From Marchantia polymorpha subsp. ruderalis (Eukaryota; Streptophyta; Marchantiopsida; Marchantiales; Marchantiaceae), in NCBI GenBank assembly GCA_037833965.1, contig AP031353.1, forward strand, positions 6,450,501-6,514,500: a stretch of DNA of 64,000 bases, given 5' to 3'. The position numbers and the translations under genes are program-made. The notes beneath the pieces are model-generated. The model was not told the DNA's origin. It did no database searches and saw only the letters and a program-made list of their open reading frames with translations. Shown in pieces: positions 51,388 to 63,918 of the stretch. The number at the start of each line of letters is the position of its first letter. The stretch's first letter is position 1.

Positions 51388-51624
51388 TGGGGATGAGGCA
51401 CGCTCGGCTAATGGCTAGCCGGCTAATATTTTTCGTTAGCCGGCTAGCCGATAAATATTGCCACCTCTATCCGAGGCCGACAACTAACCGTAAACTAGGA
51501 CCGAATTTACGTTTTCGGTCGATTATGTCCTCAGATATTCAATAAATATTTGTATTGACCGAATATTTCGGAATTTTCGTATCGACTAGCCGAAAGTTAG
51601 CCGGCTAGAGTGCCCATCCCTATA
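51388..51624. mobile_element. MITE-like inverted-repeat element, hAT-like ends
   Basis: The left end GGGGATGAGGCACGCTCGGC and the right end (reverse complement AGGGATGGGCACTCTAGCC) are imperfect inverted repeats. Just inside each end is a GGCTAGCCGGCTAA-type palindrome, repeated again at about 51435-51450. The GGGATGGGCA-type terminus resembles hAT-derived MITEs. No matching 8-base flanks could be found, so the insertion is older or the ends are slightly misplaced. No coding capacity. Confidence 0.55.
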
Positions 51625-52257
51625 GTTACCCATGGCAGTCACTCCAGAGCACAACACAGACAGACCAAATAAATGCCGCTTAAAGCCGAGCTCCAACAGG
51701 CCATTCACCGTGTTCTTCGTAATTTGGCTGAGCCCTGCAGGAGCCATCTCCGCGAGTTGCACTGAATCAGATTGCAGTCAAGCCTGCGTGGATTTCTGCT
51801 GCTGCGTAGAGGAGCAGAGCCTAGACATTAGCTGCTTGCTCGTCCAGCCAGAGGGTGGACCAGACCTTCTCGTCTGGTCCACGGCACCCCAACGGTCGGA
51901 TCATAAATGGCGGTCGTGGATTCCAGCTACTTCGAAGCTGGAGTATGAGCTCGATGGCGCTAGAGTAGCCCCATCTGGATCAGGCAGGACCGGGTAGTCC
52001 ATGGTGTCCAGACTAGCGTGGTGTGTGCCATGGCCTCGGATCCACCCACAAGCTCTATCGTGCGGTACTTCTGGACAGAGAGGAAGATAGAGCATTATCT
52101 GCCTGCCTTCAGCAGCCGCAGCAGAATTCTATGGAGACAGAACGAGCTTCTCTTGCTACTTCAGGTCCCACTTGATATTGATAGCCATTGACCGTCTTCG
52201 TCCACCTTCGGTACAAAAGAAGTCAATCGCATCCACATCTGAACTGGATTGCCTCGC
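51625..52257. other. Intergenic, moderate GC, no gene supported
   Basis: A plus-strand frame at 51632-51997 (121 codons, ATG start, Cys-rich centre CTESDCSQACVDFCCCVEE) is open. It has no recognised domain and sits between repeats; I leave it unassigned. Confidence 0.4.
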
Positions 52258-52304
52258 TGACGCTTGACGCTTGACGCTTGAGGCTTGAGGCTTGAGGCTT
52301 GAGG
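52258..52304. repeat. Heptamer tandem repeat (GCTTGAC/GCTTGAG)
   Basis: Seven consecutive 7-base units: three of type CGCTTGA followed by four of type GGCTTGA. The block change from C to G between units suggests stepwise slippage expansion. Confidence 0.85.
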
Positions 52305-52557
52305 GAGCTGGGCATACTCCTGGATGGTAGAAACTCTTCATCTCTAATAGCTCCTCCACAGATTCTCCTCTCAGTTCCTATTTCTGCTGTAACGAACGCC
52401 GAGTTGGCCCAATCCAACACGAAAGTCGGCCCACCAGTGAGTGGAAATTGCTCCGAAACTCGAGCGACCTTCTGCTCTTCTGATTGAGGTTTTAGCATTA
52501 CACTGTTCTTTGGTGCACTCGTCCGAAAACATTTATAGAAAAGACAGACAGTGGAAT

Positions 52558-52596
52558 CCTTCTACCCTTTGACTGGAAAAGTCAAAGAGTAGAAGG
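52558..52596. repeat. 17-bp hairpin, one mismatch, 5-base loop
   Basis: CCTTCTACCCTTTGACT (52558-52574) pairs with AGTCAAAGAGTAGAAGG (52580-52596) at 16 of 17 positions, loop GGAAA. It lies just beside the heptamer repeat and the AT-rich desert. Confidence 0.75.
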
Positions 52597-52699
52597 AACT
52601 AGTAAGATGAGGATAAATGGATAGGACGGACCCGTCAAGTTGGTTCGTCGTGGAACCCAAATGGGTACCAAGGGTCAATACCATGACGTTGAAAAACTG

Positions 52700-55600
52700 T
52701 GTCATGAGTAATTAAGATATCCAAACTACAGTATCCACCTCCTTAGCTGAATGTTTCAAATCAAGATTATTAGTTCACCAATGAATGTTTCTTTATCTTA
52801 TTGATCCTTTATCGATGTTTTTCATACAACCAATCTCTATCAACTTTTGCAAAAAAAACCACTGGATTTTACAACTACATATTTCGAGTTACTCTATTTT
52901 ATAAAATATATACCACGTTGCATCATCCGAGTTTAATATCCTAATACTATATTCATATCAAGGTGGATAAACGATTGCCGAATTTTTTATCACGTGATCA
53001 TTTGTAGTGATTTTTTAGAATATTTGAAGATAAATTAATATGTATCTTGCAATTTGTTTTGATGAAGATGTTAATAGAAGATGAATTATGTAAATCTTAA
53101 AATTTCAAGCTGATGAAGAAAACTGTTTTCATATCTGTTATTCATATCATATTATATATCTATCATATTAATATCTATATATAGATTCAAAATAATTCAA
53201 AAGCATACTTTGTATTACTGTTGAGGTTCTTGAGAATCAATTTTGCACTTTTCAATGCAATTTCTCTAGGTTTTATATATACTTCTTCATCTTGTCCAGT
53301 TTGAATGCAATATTGAGTATAGTAAACATCTACAGATACATGAGTTTTTTTATTGACTTGTTATAAAACTTTGATTACATCATATTGCTGACATTTGAAA
53401 GAATTTGACATTAAGATGCACAAAGCTTAAAATGAGTTTTAAAAGTAGTCTAACATTACCAAAATTTTTTCAATTCAAACCTATCAAAAAATACTAAAAT
53501 ATACTTGTCTTGACTTCATCATATTTTTTTACATTTATGTGTACATATAAACACATTGATGGCTTAAAATATATCCAAATCCTTCCTTGCAAATGTACAT
53601 GCAATTAAATATTTGAATTTTTTGACATTAGAATATTTTTTTGCCAAAAGAAAAGTTTCATCAACATAAAATATTATAATTTAATAATATTATATATTAA
53701 ATTTTTCATCTTCTACATGAATACACATGAACCAAATAAAATTGATCTATGATTTTATTTACAAAATTTTTACACTCCACTCTAGAATCTTAGAATGAGT
53801 TTAACAATTTATGAATCAAAATTTTTTAATTTTTGTTTATAAAATAAAATCGATTGTTGGATTTTTTGGTTTAAATCTATTTTCATAAAATGGAAAATTT
53901 TTCATGCAATCAAATGAAAATATTTCTTCCAGAATTCACATAGATTTGTTATGACAACATTGATAGGAATTTAATATATACCAATAATGCACAAATGAAC
54001 ATAATTTTGATGTTGAAACTATTTTGCTATCAATGAGTAGACAATCTTGTATTAAGAATTTTTTCTGTCTACGAAGATTTTAAACATCATACTTTGAATA
54101 ACTTCTTACTTTTATCTGTTGGATTATTATTCAACTTGTATATATTTTTATTTTTAATCCGAAGTTTGTTATTTAAAAATTTCAATAGTTTTTACGTCTT
54201 GTTATTAATTACATTTTTCATTAAACATACATTTTTTATCCAAGCTTTTTCACAAGATAGTTTGATACTTTATATAATGGTTTACATGTATGTGACAATT
54301 GACATATTTTTATGTAAATAAATTCATTGTCACATACATGTTGAACTCAATTTTTATGATACTTGATAGTGGTAAAATCATCTCAACCTTTTAGATGTTG
54401 AAAGTGCTTTCAACATCTAAATTGATTATCCTTTGATTGATAATTTTTAATAATTTAAACATTTTTTATTTTTTTTGATATTAATCAATGAAAATTTTTT
54501 AAATTTTTTTATACGTTTATCAAACTTTTTTCTTCTATCATATCACTTATTGGATAACCAAATTTTTTCCAATCAAATTAATCAATTGATATTGTTTCTT
54601 GTCAATATAATATTACTCATTAATTTGTCAATTATAGATGCATCTCATGATGATAATTATACATATATTAAATTTTTTTTAATTTCAATCGATAAAAATT
54701 TATATTATTTTGTATTATTTTATTTTAATACGATTGTTTTATGAAATAATATTTAACAATTAAAATTATATCAAAATTACTAAGTTTTTAGTCATCATTG
54801 CAATCTTGCAATTTAAATATGTTGATCAAATCTTCTTAATTATTATGAATTCAATTTGATCATAGTTGATTGATCTATTTTTTAACAAAAAAATGTAAAT
54901 GTAATTTTTTTTCTAATTTCAAATCCAACTTAAAGCACATAAAATTTAAGAATTATCCAAAATATGCTTCCAACTTCTAATTTTAATCTTTTCTTTTTTA
55001 CATTTATCCTATTATATTGTACTTTCTTATAATTTTCAATAATTTTTTTACTGTGTGTTTAGTACTATTTTTTCTTATTCGAAATTTTTATATAATTTTT
55101 TTCTTATTTTCATTTCTGACACAACTTAACAAATATTTCTGATTATAAAAAATTTCATCTTTTTTTATTTTCAGATAAAAATTTTTAATGTCTTTTTGAA
55201 ACAAATCGTAGTTTCAAACAATCTCCAGTTTTTTAAGTTCATGTGTAATTGGATAAGTTTAATTTTTTTTCAATGAATATAAATTTTTATCATATTCAAA
55301 AATAGAGGTTTTAAAATTATATAAAATTTTTAAAATTTTATGAAATAATCTTCATCAATTCAATTTTGATCATTGAAATGAAAAATATTCAACTTAAATT
55401 TTAATGAAATCAAAATAATTTTAGCTTGCACAAAAACAATGCACAGATTTAATTTCAAATTGACAATATTAAAAAAAAAAGTAAAAAATCTTCAATTACA
55501 TCATTTAAAAAACTTGATAGAATAATAAGATTAAAGTATTTTATCATTTGATTCATCAAACTAACATCAGAATAATATACTATTTGACTTTGAAACATCA

Positions 55601-57600
55601 CACATTGATTATAATTTTTTTTTGTAATTGCATCTTTGAAGCCTCACATTGTACTCTTTTGATCACTATACACAGTCTAATTCACTTCAGTATCATAATT
55701 TCAACTTTGAACCATTTTGTATATGTCATAATGAAACCTTATTATCTTAATATAAAATTTTAGACTAAATCGTACTTAATTGTCATAACACATTTCATAT
55801 CCACATAACAATATATGACGTTTTTCATAATAATTTCTTCTAACAATCACCTATGACAACACTATCACAACATGAAACATATACTTTTTTTCAATAATAT
55901 GTGTTCATTAACATATATATTTTCATTGTGAATCAGTTTATAAGTTAGATTCTAAAATCTCACACTCACATTACTTGCATACCTAAGAATACATCATATT
56001 TAATAATTATATGATATATGTAATGAATAGATTAATAAATATTATTCAAATTAATTTTATTAAAATAAGTAAGCAGCTTAATAATATTTAAAAATAAATT
56101 TAATAAATGAACAAATTAATTCACATCAATTATCATATCATGATATTATAACAAGTAAAACCTAAATTTTGTATGAAATTTTTATGTTGATGTCCTCGTT
56201 CAATTTAGTTGATAAAATTAAATGATTTTGATCAACTATGATTTACAATAAATATTAGAAGCATACAAAAATTTTGTTCAAAATTTGTATTTTAGTTCAA
56301 ATTGATTTATTATACCAGCCATTTTTATTTTTTTGTGACTTTATTGAAATAACATTTTATTTAACTTGATAAGTAAAGATAACAATAGAAATGTACTTTT
56401 TGGGTATAAATAATTAAACATCTCAATGTTCAAATTTTTTTCACTTATATTTTATTTTTGAAATATATAAGTATGAATTTAAAAAAAAATTGATTATCCT
56501 TAAATAATATAAACTATGGCATAAAAATATAAGCTAACAAAATTTTTTAATATTCAATGATAATCATTTTTTAATGGTTTGATTCATTTATCAAATTTAG
56601 TTTTTTAAAAGATATTTTTATGCTATAATATATAATTTATATATTGAAATTTTGACTTTCTAAAATATAAATAATAGTAAAATAATTAAATGTTCATTAC
56701 ACAATGTTCAAAACATTTTGGACGAACCGTGTTCAAAAAAGGTAAAATCTTTATCTTCTTGACAAAAAAAGTAAAATTTCTAGTGATCATATGTCTTACT
56801 TAAGAAAACCATATATGAATCATCTATTGTCAGATCAAGTATATATTGATTTCATATTGTATGATAATTTTTTTAGTAGACATTACTTTTTATGCTTGTA
56901 TTTTTATGAATATCTTTCAGTTTAGACTTAAGATTGATAAGTTATTCATGTCTACATTACTTGTGCATCTATTTTTCTATGAAACTTTTAAGATATTTTC
57001 ATATCATGTTGAATACCATGATAGTTTGTATAACATTAATATTATCAAATATCTTATTTTTCATAAACCTAAAGTCTTTAACTTTAAAATATTCATCAAT
57101 TATAGAAATTTTAAACAATTTCATATTAAAAAATATAAAAAAATCTCTAATATAATATATGTGATAAAATTAAAAATTAGTTGAAAATCATACATCATTT
57201 TTAATAAATTGTATTCTACATAAATCTAATTTGATTATTTATTGTCAAGCACATAATAAAATGACATCATTAATTTTAGTATTCATTGAATCATCTTTTT
57301 GTAGCTTTTTTGGGGTCATATATTCAATATTTGACCGTCTTTTGTTTGAATTTAATTTTGAATTGAATTTACTTTAATATTCAAATTTTATTTTTTTTTA
57401 TCTTTGACATTTTATAAATATGATCAATCACAAATTAAAACTAGTGACAAATGACAAACATAAAAATAATAACATCATAATCTCTTATTGTAAGTTATTA
57501 ATAAAAAAAATTACTTACAATAAAATTATAATTGTTTAGATGTCTAATAGTATAAAATATGACATGTGATAATACATATATACATCAAACAACACAAAAA
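52700..57600. other. 5-kb AT-rich desert, probably degenerate repeats
   Basis: Extremely AT-rich with long T or A runs. The open frames (54094-54321, 54475-54744, 56846-57184) encode mostly Ile/Leu/Phe/Asn/Lys, as expected from composition alone. No LTR pair, inverted repeat or protein motif could be traced. The lack of CG dinucleotides fits long-term deamination of methylated transposons, which is inference. Confidence 0.5.
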
Positions 57601-58213
57601 TATTGAGAAAAACTGTAACACTAGGGTTTAGAGAGAAATTCCCTCAAAGATAAAAATGTAAGCTTTAAAGATGAGAGATACCAACAATGGTTCTCCTTTC
57701 CCTAATATAGCTTTCACCAACAAGTACAAGGAGATAATATCTTATTTCAACAAGATAATCCTAACAACCACACGAAGCGCTGACGTGGCGCTCCCAACTA
57801 ACACACTTAATCATTAACTAACAAGCACGTGGATCGCTAACGTGACAGTTATGATTAGTGCACGCTAAAATATCTATATCAACATTTTGAGTAACCTCTA
57901 CTTTAGTTCTAACTATTTAAAGATGGTTACAATAACATAGTACATCACAAACCAAACTCAACTTCAATACGTATATATTTATATCGTATCTCATTGATTC
58001 CACATGAATATTAGATTTCTTAAGTAAAATCTGTTGTTACCATGTTTAGAGCAGGTTATGTCTTGCCGTCCTAATTAGACACAAGCATAATCCTTAACTT
58101 GAATTATTCACGTTAAGGATTATTCAAGTCAACCGTCACAATCCTCAGATCAATCTAAATTTTGTTGTCTTAAATGATACAAATCATAAATAGTAAAGGG
58201 GCCGTTAGTTATT
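57601..58213. other. Intergenic spacer with telo-box-like motif
   Basis: Composition recovers to moderate AT. CTAGGGTTTAG at about 57612-57622 resembles a telo-box. An inverted pair CTTAACTTGAATTATTCACG / CGTTAAGGATTATTCAAG lies at about 58093-58128. No gene seen. Confidence 0.4.
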
Positions 58214-59312
58214 CCTCATTTAGTACTAATTAGCCCTCATCCTACTATACACTTGTCATTTATTGGTGGCGCCGAGTTATAGGTTCGATGAGGTGAGTAA
58301 CAAACTTCGCGGATTTTACTTCTTTCTACTCTTTGTCCATGATGCTCCGTGGCAAGAGCCACATCAAACCCAGTGGACAATGATTTGCGTCGTAAAGTTC
58401 AAACTTTACAACGGTAGGTCACAAAAAGAGAGTCGCTACCACTCTCCCCGTCAGAGACCAATTTCAATAAATACTTCTTCTTCGGCGTGGCTACGATTCA
58501 ATTGACTTTGGTTATCATGCCCTGCATTTAGCCCCAATAAGAGCCATCACTTAAGGACATAAATGCCAACATTGTGCGATATTTGGAATCTAATAAAATT
58601 GTCAAAATTGTCTCACGATTCAAATACGATATTCTTGCTTGCAAGCCACGAGTATCATTCAAATGGATGGATCATGTCATTTAGTGATTTCAAACTCAAA
58701 GCTTACTTGGATTATGATTTTCATGAGCGTTTCAAGTTTGAACATAAACAACAAATGTACATGATACTTTTGCTAATTACTTCTCTTCAACCATCATAGA
58801 AAATAATAAAATCTTTTGATTTCATCGATATTATAAGAGTTCATCGATACTCAATATTTGGAGGACTGCAAACTATCCAATTTAGAGTTGGTCTTATCAT
58901 AGCACTTGAAAAAATTGTATTGCAAACAATATTGGCACACTTCAAACATTTTTGTTAAGAGCGAGTTTTTGCGTACTACATGAAGTGCATAAAATGTCTT
59001 CAAAAAATATGACTTCCTACAAGTGTTAGTTGTAATGACATCATACAGAAGCCATTGTCGACGATGAGACGAGAGAGTCCGAGAGTGACAAACTACACCC
59101 ACTCTAGGAAACAGCATTCACATCGGACCTCGAATGCGTAGATGTCAGGCATGGGTTTGACGTGGCTCTTGCCACGAATGCATCATGGATGAAGAGCGGA
59201 AAGAAGTAAAATCCGCGAAGTTTATTACTCATTCCACAGAAACTATAAATCGGCGTCACCAATGAGTGAACAACGTATAATAGAGTGAGGGCTCATTAGC
59301 CCTAAGTGAGGG
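58214..59312. mobile_element. 1.1-kb element with ~150-bp terminal inverted repeats
   Basis: The left arm (about 58214-58371) and right arm (about 59150-59312) are inverted copies. Shared blocks include TTAGCCCTCA, CTTCGCGGATTTTACTTCTTT, CATGATGC and GTGGCAAGAGCCAC, with small differences throughout. The ends read CCTCATTTAG and (reverse complement) CCCTCACTTAG. The 780-base interior has only short frames (58563-58799 plus; 59117-58851 minus) with no transposase motif. Long inverted repeats suggest a non-autonomous MULE-type or foldback element. No clear target duplication was found. Confidence 0.8.
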
Positions 59313-60780
59313 AAAACTAGTTGTCTTCATAATGAAACATCATATTAAATCATTGTTGTATAAATTAAAAAAAAATTTATGGACATATTTCAACCTCCAA
59401 AGTTTGATATATAGTTTTAACAATTTAACATTATTTTATGTTTAAATTTGATATTATATTGATAGATTAAAAAATTTGAATTTTATATCAATATCATTAA
59501 TAATTAATTTTTTAAATAAATAAATAGATCATATTTTTTGTAATATTTTTTTATATTAAATCAAAATTACATACACAAATTTTTCATCATAAATTGAGAA
59601 GTTTTAAACTACAATATATGAAATAAAATCTATATGAAATTGTAATGATGCAATCTATGTCAAACATTGATTGAATAATTTGGCATGATACAATTCTATG
59701 ATTCAACATCATAAACAAAAAATGATTTGAAAGCATTTTAAGATTTAAATGCATAAGATGACTTTGCAACAAACTTCAGACAGTCTTAAATATATCAAAA
59801 TTGGAAATAAAATACATGATGATTGTGCAAATTCAATTTAATTATCTTCATGTTGCTCAAAATGACGTTGTATTTGAGAATTTTATATAGATTTTTTTTT
59901 AAATCTCAGTGACATAAATGTTGAGGTTAATTCTTCTTACAAAGAAACCTGGGTACTAGCTAGATATTGCTAAGAAGTATTGCTAGAACCGAGGAACTTA
60001 AACCAAGTGACTTCATTTTACTATTGCAATATACTCTCTTTGTGTGTTTCAGCTGTGAAGTAGCCATGCACCTAGATGCACAGCTACATCCACAGTTGAT
60101 AACTAGTACAGATAACTCATAATTGCTCAGATATTTTGGTGAACCACGTTATCTTTGTGTTTTGTGTTTCTTATTTGTCTAAGTGTCAACTGACTATGGC
60201 TATCTTGCTTATCTCAGACTAACAATAAATTCAAAAAAAATAAAATTACACTTCATAGCATTGATTTGATACTCAAAATAATATTGATAGTGAAGCATAT
60301 TCCCAAATGACATTACATTTTCATCCTTATTCTTTATAAACATCACAAATGATATAAAATCTGTCATTTTGAAAATGATTAATTTAATAGGATGTAGTAT
60401 TTCTGATGATTTCTAGTACTTTCAACTACACCTCATGATTGTATCAATTCATAAAACATCATGGAGAAGCGTAAATTTTTATTTCCACTTTGCTCATATT
60501 GATCACAATATTCACAACTTCAACCATACTTAACATATTACATAGTTAAATCGTTACATGATAATTTTGCAAGATATATTGTTGTTCAGATGCAGCCTTC
60601 ACCAACATCTTTACGTTGATAACTAAAGTTCCATGACAATGGATTCAAATCATATTCAATCAAATGAGATCTAAATTTTGGCCAAAATCTCAACTTCACA
60701 ATTTTAAGTACTTTTTGGTACCTCAAAAAATGCTTTGAAAATTATCTCTTGTTGTCTTGTTGATCAATCCTTCTAATCTG
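59313..60780. other. AT-rich intergenic region
   Basis: AT-rich, stop-dense on both strands, with no frame above about 61 codons and no motif recognised. Confidence 0.5.
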
Positions 60781-62949
60781 CATCTCTCTCTCCAATAATG
60801 TACCCTTTTCCTTTTACGTTGTTCTTACTTTCTGACACGCTTGTTTCAACATAAGCCTACATCGCACCAGCCTCAGCACTAGCAGTTTGATTTTGAGTAT
60901 CAAGTTGAGCAAAAATTCCAATGTTGGATACCATGATGAATCGCTAAATTCTGCCTGAGAGGGGAGTGCACCTGGTGTTACATAATCTTGTGAGATGGGA
61001 TGTTAGACGAGACTCAAAACTTTCTTCAACCTTCAATTGTGTGCTTGGCTACCTCCATCTGCAGAATTGATACAGTATGGACCACAACATCCACACTTGC
61101 TGGGTTTTCACCCTGATTATGGAGAAAAATGTAGTGTGATTCTCGCCGTAATCATCATGAAACGACCCAGATGTTTGACACTGAATCACGAGATCAGTAC
61201 GTCGTCTCTCACCACATGTTTTCGGTCGATTTATCCATGCAGCTCAAATCGGCCTTTCAGCTCACCATTAACTGGTTTCTGTTCATTCGATTGCAGACAA
61301 AGTCACCCTTTCGAGTCACACTTTTCAGATTTGTTTACAATATTCCTCGAGCACTGCAGTCAACCTGTGAGAAACCCTCACCATGGATTAGACATGTGCT
61401 GGGCCCTTCCTCAGTCATTGCCGGACTTGCTGCACGTTCATGGTAGTTTCCGGTTCAGGCTTAGGGTTACGGTAAAGTCAATTGCGTAATATCTCATGAC
61501 TACACATTCTGTACAATCGAGGTGCAACGAGGAGGACATGCTTAATTACAGTACCCTCGTTGTGAGTACCAGTCATGGATGCTGTGAATGAATGAAGGAA
61601 AAAGTCCACCGCCGAATGGGCTTCCCATCCTTTTGGTTATATTACTTTCACCGCTTGCAGAAGCGTCCACGAGGAGAAACTTGGGGTTTAGGGTTTTAGA
61701 AACACGAGCAAAAAACACAAAGCGGGGGAGCCATGCCAGAGTCATAAGTAAGCAAAGAGGGGTCAATCACTCTCACGAGGAAAGTGAATATTGTGGAAAA
61801 AAATCTTGTTTGATTCTCAAGCATATGAATCATAGATCTAATGATAATTAGAAGTCTAGCATACAGTTCTTCATATCTATAATTGCAGCTATTTTGAGAG
61901 GTTATTCATGGTTCATGCTTTGGCTGAACTCTGTATACAAAGAGCTTATGATTACATTATCTATTGTAAGATATTTCCATGCTCTTAGTAGGTCTATAAA
62001 GTACATGGATAACAATAAGACACCTGTCTCTCTCAATTCTTTTCAATTGATAATCGAATAGCATGCTTTAGCTCTTTGGAAGATGTATATGAGTGAACCT
62101 GCCTTGTTTGTATTCACTACTCTCATTGAGGGCGGCGACCGAAGGAAACATGATAAGTGTGATAAACAGCAGGGAGCAGAGAAAGACTCTCATATTCCAA
62201 TGTTCACTAAAAGACTCTCTTGTACCTCGATATCCACAAAAGGTTGGTGTGGATTGTGACTTGTGAATTGCCATAGACGTTTATTCCAAAGGCTACAGTG
62301 ACCTGCATCCACTAAAACAGTGTTGTGAGGAACATATCGAACTTGGTGACTTTAGACAGGTGTGTGAGAACGCAGTTGTGTCTACTAAATTGTTGAGGTT
62401 CAACCTCAAACTTATTATTACTGGCATCAGAATTGGAATGATATGCATTGAATTGAATGAACATGTAAGTTATCCATCGTCCAGATAAGGGAGAATTTAT
62501 TTAAGAGAGGTTTAGTCAGGGAGGGGAAGATTATGTGCACTCATGAAACCACCACATTTAATATTCATGTGAAACTAGTAAAAGGTATATGATGATAACC
62601 TTACCTTTTCAAATCAAGTATATATATTCCCTATTTGAGTTGTTACTCAGTGAGGTATTCATTGTCATGCGTCATACAAATTTCTACGGTATCAAAGAGG
62701 TCATTACTCCAAAGATCCTTGTGATATGAAAGCTTTCCTCCATTCACCGATCATTCAAGAAGATGATAATAATCTCTATTGTTATAAATTTATGCATAGA
62801 AAAATAACTTATCACTTTTACAATATTATTTTGGTCTTGAACCAACTACAAATCTATCACAATCCCAATTGCAAGACATATAAGATTATCTCAAACATTG
62901 TTTGCATAATTTTATAATAGTATTGCAAAATAGTATTTTCAACTAAACA
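60781..62949. other. Intergenic with unassigned ORFs and a telo-box
   Basis: Moderate GC from 60950 to 61770. ATG frames at 61171-61446 (91 codons) and 61588-61851 (87 codons) are open on the plus strand but show no recognised domain. A perfect telo-box TTTAGGGTTT lies at 61687-61696, inside the second frame. From 61850 the sequence becomes AT-rich and featureless. Confidence 0.4.
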
Positions 62950-63260
62950 ATAGGTTGGTTCAATTTTTTAAAAATGGATTGAAATTTCATCAATTTGATA
63001 CTTGTTGCATTTCAAGCAAAAATGAATGATGGATAAAAAAATAATTTTGAATGGAGAACAACAATTTTTTAGTGCTTTTGTATCACATTTATATTTGAGA
63101 AATGATTGTTTGGACAAATGGATTAAATTATGTTATAATGATGTTGTTATAATTTAATTTATTGTGGAAATCAAACAGCCTTAATGCATGGTCACATCAA
63201 GATACATGAACTGCATTTTACTAGAGCATGAATGGATTCACTAGAATATGTCATATCTTA
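62950..63260 (+). mobile_element. Degenerate Copia RNase H remnant
   Basis: At 63157-63219 the plus strand reads IYCGNQTAL, then HIKIHELHF. This matches the Copia-type RNase H signature (IYCDNQSA ... KHIDIHYHF), followed after a stop by MDSLEYV, like the downstream DLEYV segment. The catalytic Asp of DNQSA is Gly here. Stops and frame breaks surround it and the region is AT-rich, so only a fossil remains. Flanking LTRs were not identified. Confidence 0.5.
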
Positions 63261-63918
63261 AAAAACTTGGAACATTCCAACGAATTTCTTATGGAGTAAG
63301 TAAGAAAGGAGTGAAAATATATCAGTTCATGTCATACATCTTATATAGAATGATTTTAAGTAGTAAAATTTTAATTTATTACAATTATATCAATTTATAT
63401 ACAGGTCTTTTTATACATCTTAACGATATAGATGCTGGCAATTACAAATTGAAAAGAAAAACAAAATATTCAATTGATAAAAATAGTGACATAGAGTTAA
63501 TATATTTCATCATTAAGATGCAAGGCTGTATGTACACAACGGATCTTCATGTCCCATACTTGAAAAGAATATGGTTGTCACTTAATCCAAAATTTCATTA
63601 AAGATATAATAATATTCGTCTTTAAAGACATGAAAGAATGATAAACAGATTAACAATCACTATCAGATTATTACAAATGAATTTGGAAAAGACGCCATCT
63701 TTGTACTATGTATATTGTGATACATGTACGATAAATGAAAGTTTCGGGAAATCGCTCGAGCAAATACGTTTTTGGTAATCGTATCAACTTGACGTCGATG
63801 TGACATTTCATGAGTATAATTAAACGGGGAACAGGCTCGGAAAAATTCTTCGAACTCAAGGTACGAGGGAGTGTTTGGCCGGATGCTGGAGTGGTTACTG
63901 CAGGTCGACGCGCCTTAC
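63261..63918. other. AT-rich flank of the Copia remnant and approach to the edge exon
   Basis: The plus-strand frame 63248-63601 (117 codons) continues past the Copia remnant but shows no signature I recognise. GC rises steeply after about 63800. The minus-strand intron downstream of the edge exon would lie here. Confidence 0.4.

Noticed and set aside
54094..57184. Hydrophobic ORFs in the AT-rich desert that look like membrane proteins
   Set aside because: Ile/Leu/Phe/Tyr/Asn richness follows directly from AT-rich codons; lengths are what chance allows and no conserved motif is present.
61037..61489. 150-codon plus-strand frame
   Set aside because: No ATG at the start of the frame, no recognised domain, and it overlaps another open frame (61171-61446) in a different phase.
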